Below, in pieces: positions 30,968 to 32,474 of a stretch of DNA of 32,474 bases (positions are counted from its first letter, which is position 1; each line of letters begins with the position of its first letter). The stretch is from NCBI GenBank assembly GCA_026394495.1, contig JAPKYE010000081.1, forward strand, positions 1 through 32,474, written 5' to 3'. The notes beneath the pieces are model-generated. The model was not told where the DNA came from, did no database searches, and saw nothing but the letters and a program-made list of their open reading frames with translations. Both the position numbers and the translations under genes were made by a program. Origin of the DNA: Methanobacteriota archaeon. Its GTDB lineage: Archaea > Thermoplasmatota > E2 > DHVEG-1.

Positions 30968-32431
30968 CTATGATCCTGGTGTTTTTCCACAGAAAATCAG
31001 AGTATTGATCCAATCGAAATTGGAATAAACACGGTTTTTCATCCCATTTTTTCCCAAAATGATGGTAAGTGCGAAATTGCTCAGACTTTGCATGATGAAT
31101 TTTGTAGAAACATGACGCAACGATGCATGTTTGTATCGGAGCATGCTTATGACAAGCTGAGCAAGGAACACGATGAGGATGGATCCATAGATCGCCTCCT
31201 GGGTCCAGCAGCGTGTCGGGCGTATGTGGATCTCGTTTTTTATGCTGTTGAACAATTTCTCTATGCTGTCTTTTTCACGGTAAAATTGTAGTGCTTCGTG
31301 AAGTGAGAAATCTTTGTTTGAGATCAGTGCAAAAAATCCTTCTTTTCCAGTTATTGAAAACTGTAATGCTTGTTCTATGGCTTCCTCACGGGATAAACCT
31401 GTGAGAGGGAAGGTGTAGGAGAGGTGTGTTTGTAGGAAATGATTGCTGTTCCGGTATTTCTGACGCGGTTGTTTTTTCGCCTGTATGGTTTTCCACAGGT
31501 CCAGTGCCTCATCATATTCCTGTTCCAGGTGCTTTCGTCTGTTCAACAAAGTATCATCGCAGAGGTTCTTGGAGAAGTACAAGTATTTGGTTCGACTGGG
31601 AAACAATAGTTTCTTCCCATACACCTGTTCATCTTGGTTACCGGTAACAACAGGTGTCCATTCATCCTTGTGAAACGTGTCCAGGTGTTGTTTGATATCG
31701 CTCGTATTGAGTTTCATACGGGAGAGATACTTCATCTTATCTGATACAAGAAGATCGAGATTTGGGATGCCGGTGGCACCAGCATCAAAAATTAGAACGC
31801 TCCCTTTTCTGAGTCCTGGTTTGATCTGGTTGTACGTAATTTTGAAATGGGTTTGATCGTTGATGTTCCCAGGTTGTATGCTGAGTCCAACAGGGAGTTG
31901 TGATCGTTGATCCTGTGCCAGGCCTATGGTGATCTGCGGCCTGTCTGGCCGATGATCCCGGCTATAACCATATTTGATTATATCTGTTGGTTTTGCCTCA
32001 AAGTAAACGCTGGTCCAGTCCATGAATACCATATCTAATCCTACTCCATGTTCATTTTTGAGGACATGCAGGAGATGACGGAGAATCAGATGTCGATTCT
32101 CTCCAATTATTCCAAGGCCTCTGTACAGTGTATCATCTTCAAAAAAGGAGAGTTGAAGGTATTCCAGAAAAAGAGGATTAGATGTCATCCATTGATGACA
32201 TCTGCTTACTGACAGGTCTTCTGTCAGTTTGTAGGAGACAAGTCCGGTGACCAGTCCGCTGAGTTGATGGCCGCAGTGTTTGAGGTCGTTAAGGAGTGGT
32301 GAGAGATGAAGCTCTTCAAAAAGGTGTTTGACGGTTTGGATGGATCCAATCGGAAAGGTCTTATTCTTGTTTTGTTTTATGTTGTTTGGTGTCTTCAGTA
32401 TGCTTTGAATTTTATCACCAATAAAAGACAA
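30968..32431 (-). CDS. IS1634/IS4-superfamily DDE transposase
   Basis: 487 residues, intact. Catalytic residues by motif: Asp138 in MVFMDWTSVYFE, Asp216 in VLIFDAGATGIPN, and Glu391 in YREKDSIEKLFNSIK (with Lys398, the Y-R-E-K signature). N-terminal GLVTGLVSYKLTEDLSVSRCHQW and the 487-residue length fit IS1634. The start is TTG at 32431; no ATG is present near the N-terminus. The element encodes no other gene. Confidence 0.9.
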   Translation of the reverse strand: MSFIGDKIQSILKTPNNIKQNKNKTFPIGSIQTVKHLFEELHLSPLLNDLKHCGHQLSGLVTGLVSYKLTEDLSVSRCHQWMTSNPLFLEYLQLSFFEDDTLYRGLGIIGENRHLILRHLLHVLKNEHGVGLDMVFMDWTSVYFEAKPTDIIKYGYSRDHRPDRPQITIGLAQDQRSQLPVGLSIQPGNINDQTHFKITYNQIKPGLRKGSVLIFDAGATGIPNLDLLVSDKMKYLSRMKLNTSDIKQHLDTFHKDEWTPVVTGNQDEQVYGKKLLFPSRTKYLYFSKNLCDDTLLNRRKHLEQEYDEALDLWKTIQAKKQPRQKYRNSNHFLQTHLSYTFPLTGLSREEAIEQALQFSITGKEGFFALISNKDFSLHEALQFYREKDSIEKLFNSIKNEIHIRPTRCWTQEAIYGSILIVFLAQLVISMLRYKHASLRHVSTKFIMQSLSNFALTIILGKNGMKNRVYSNFDWINTLIFCGKTPGS

Positions 32432-32474
32432 ACTGCTGAAGACACTTAATATTTATTCAAGTGCGAAACTCAGG

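Larger units (their letters stand above)
30916..32468 (-). mobile_element. IS1634-like insertion sequence, about 1553 bp
   Basis: Terminal inverted repeat TTTCGCACTT at 30916-30925 and its complement at 32459-32468 flank one transposase gene. No target duplication is visible: the left flank ends AACACA and the right flank begins CTCAGG. Either the ends are slightly different from those given, or the flanks have been rearranged. Six bases after the right end the window stops. Confidence 0.75.

Overview
The window reads as a piece of an archaeal genome, most likely from the Thermoplasmatota and close in gene content to the protein-degrading sediment lineages (Marine Benthic Group D type). That assignment is an inference. 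The sequence itself shows archaeal markers: an eL41 ribosomal protein gene, a tRNA-Trp with a 70-nt intron carrying box C/D motifs, KptA with an N-terminal zinc finger, a DUF357 protein, a PGF-CTERM type surface protein, TATA-box promoters, and GGTG/GGAG ribosome-binding sites mixed with apparently leaderless genes. Base composition is AT-rich.

Layout. 1-6060 (mostly minus strand): a transglutaminase-like lipoprotein, a PGF-CTERM surface protein, a UPF0158/zinc-finger gene coupled to an AlbA_2-type regulator, a truncated sugar nucleotidyltransferase, and a small membrane protein. 6179-9771: a secreted M14 carboxypeptidase, a secreted metzincin-like protease, a retropepsin-like/DUF5678 pair and a small membrane protein. 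9806-12502 is an information-processing and housekeeping patch: eL41 followed 10 nt later by tRNA-Trp, a double zinc-ribbon protein, tRNA-Lys(CUU), KptA and ribose-5-phosphate isomerase. 12592-18230: a dolichol-kinase-like membrane protein, a large Cys-rich DUF11-type surface protein behind a hairpin-rich leader, DUF357, SAM hydrolase and a YbhN-type membrane protein. 18253-28616: a C25 gingipain-like protease, a frameshifted FKBP, an Sfm1-like SPOUT methyltransferase, a ribbon-helix-helix protein, a C39-like secreted protease, a second metzincin, an Sm-like protein, a PH-domain membrane protein, and an M14 + C11 (clostripain) protease operon. 28674-32474: two small membrane proteins separated by a complete IS6/IS240-like insertion sequence with a 9-bp target duplication, then an IS1634-like element that runs almost to the window end.

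Function. Seven predicted extracellular hydrolases of at least five unrelated peptidase folds, plus a transglutaminase-like lipoprotein and surface proteins, point to a cell that digests protein outside its membrane. They lie in several transcription units rather than one operon.

Most notable observations: (1) two genes whose only plausible start is AUU behind a good Shine-Dalgarno site; (2) a 35-codon eL41 gene joined to an intron-containing tRNA-Trp whose intron looks like a C/D guide for its own positions 34 and 39; (3) a paralogous pair of secreted metzincin-like proteins with Asn where the third zinc ligand is expected; (4) an FKBP gene with two separate one-base insertions.
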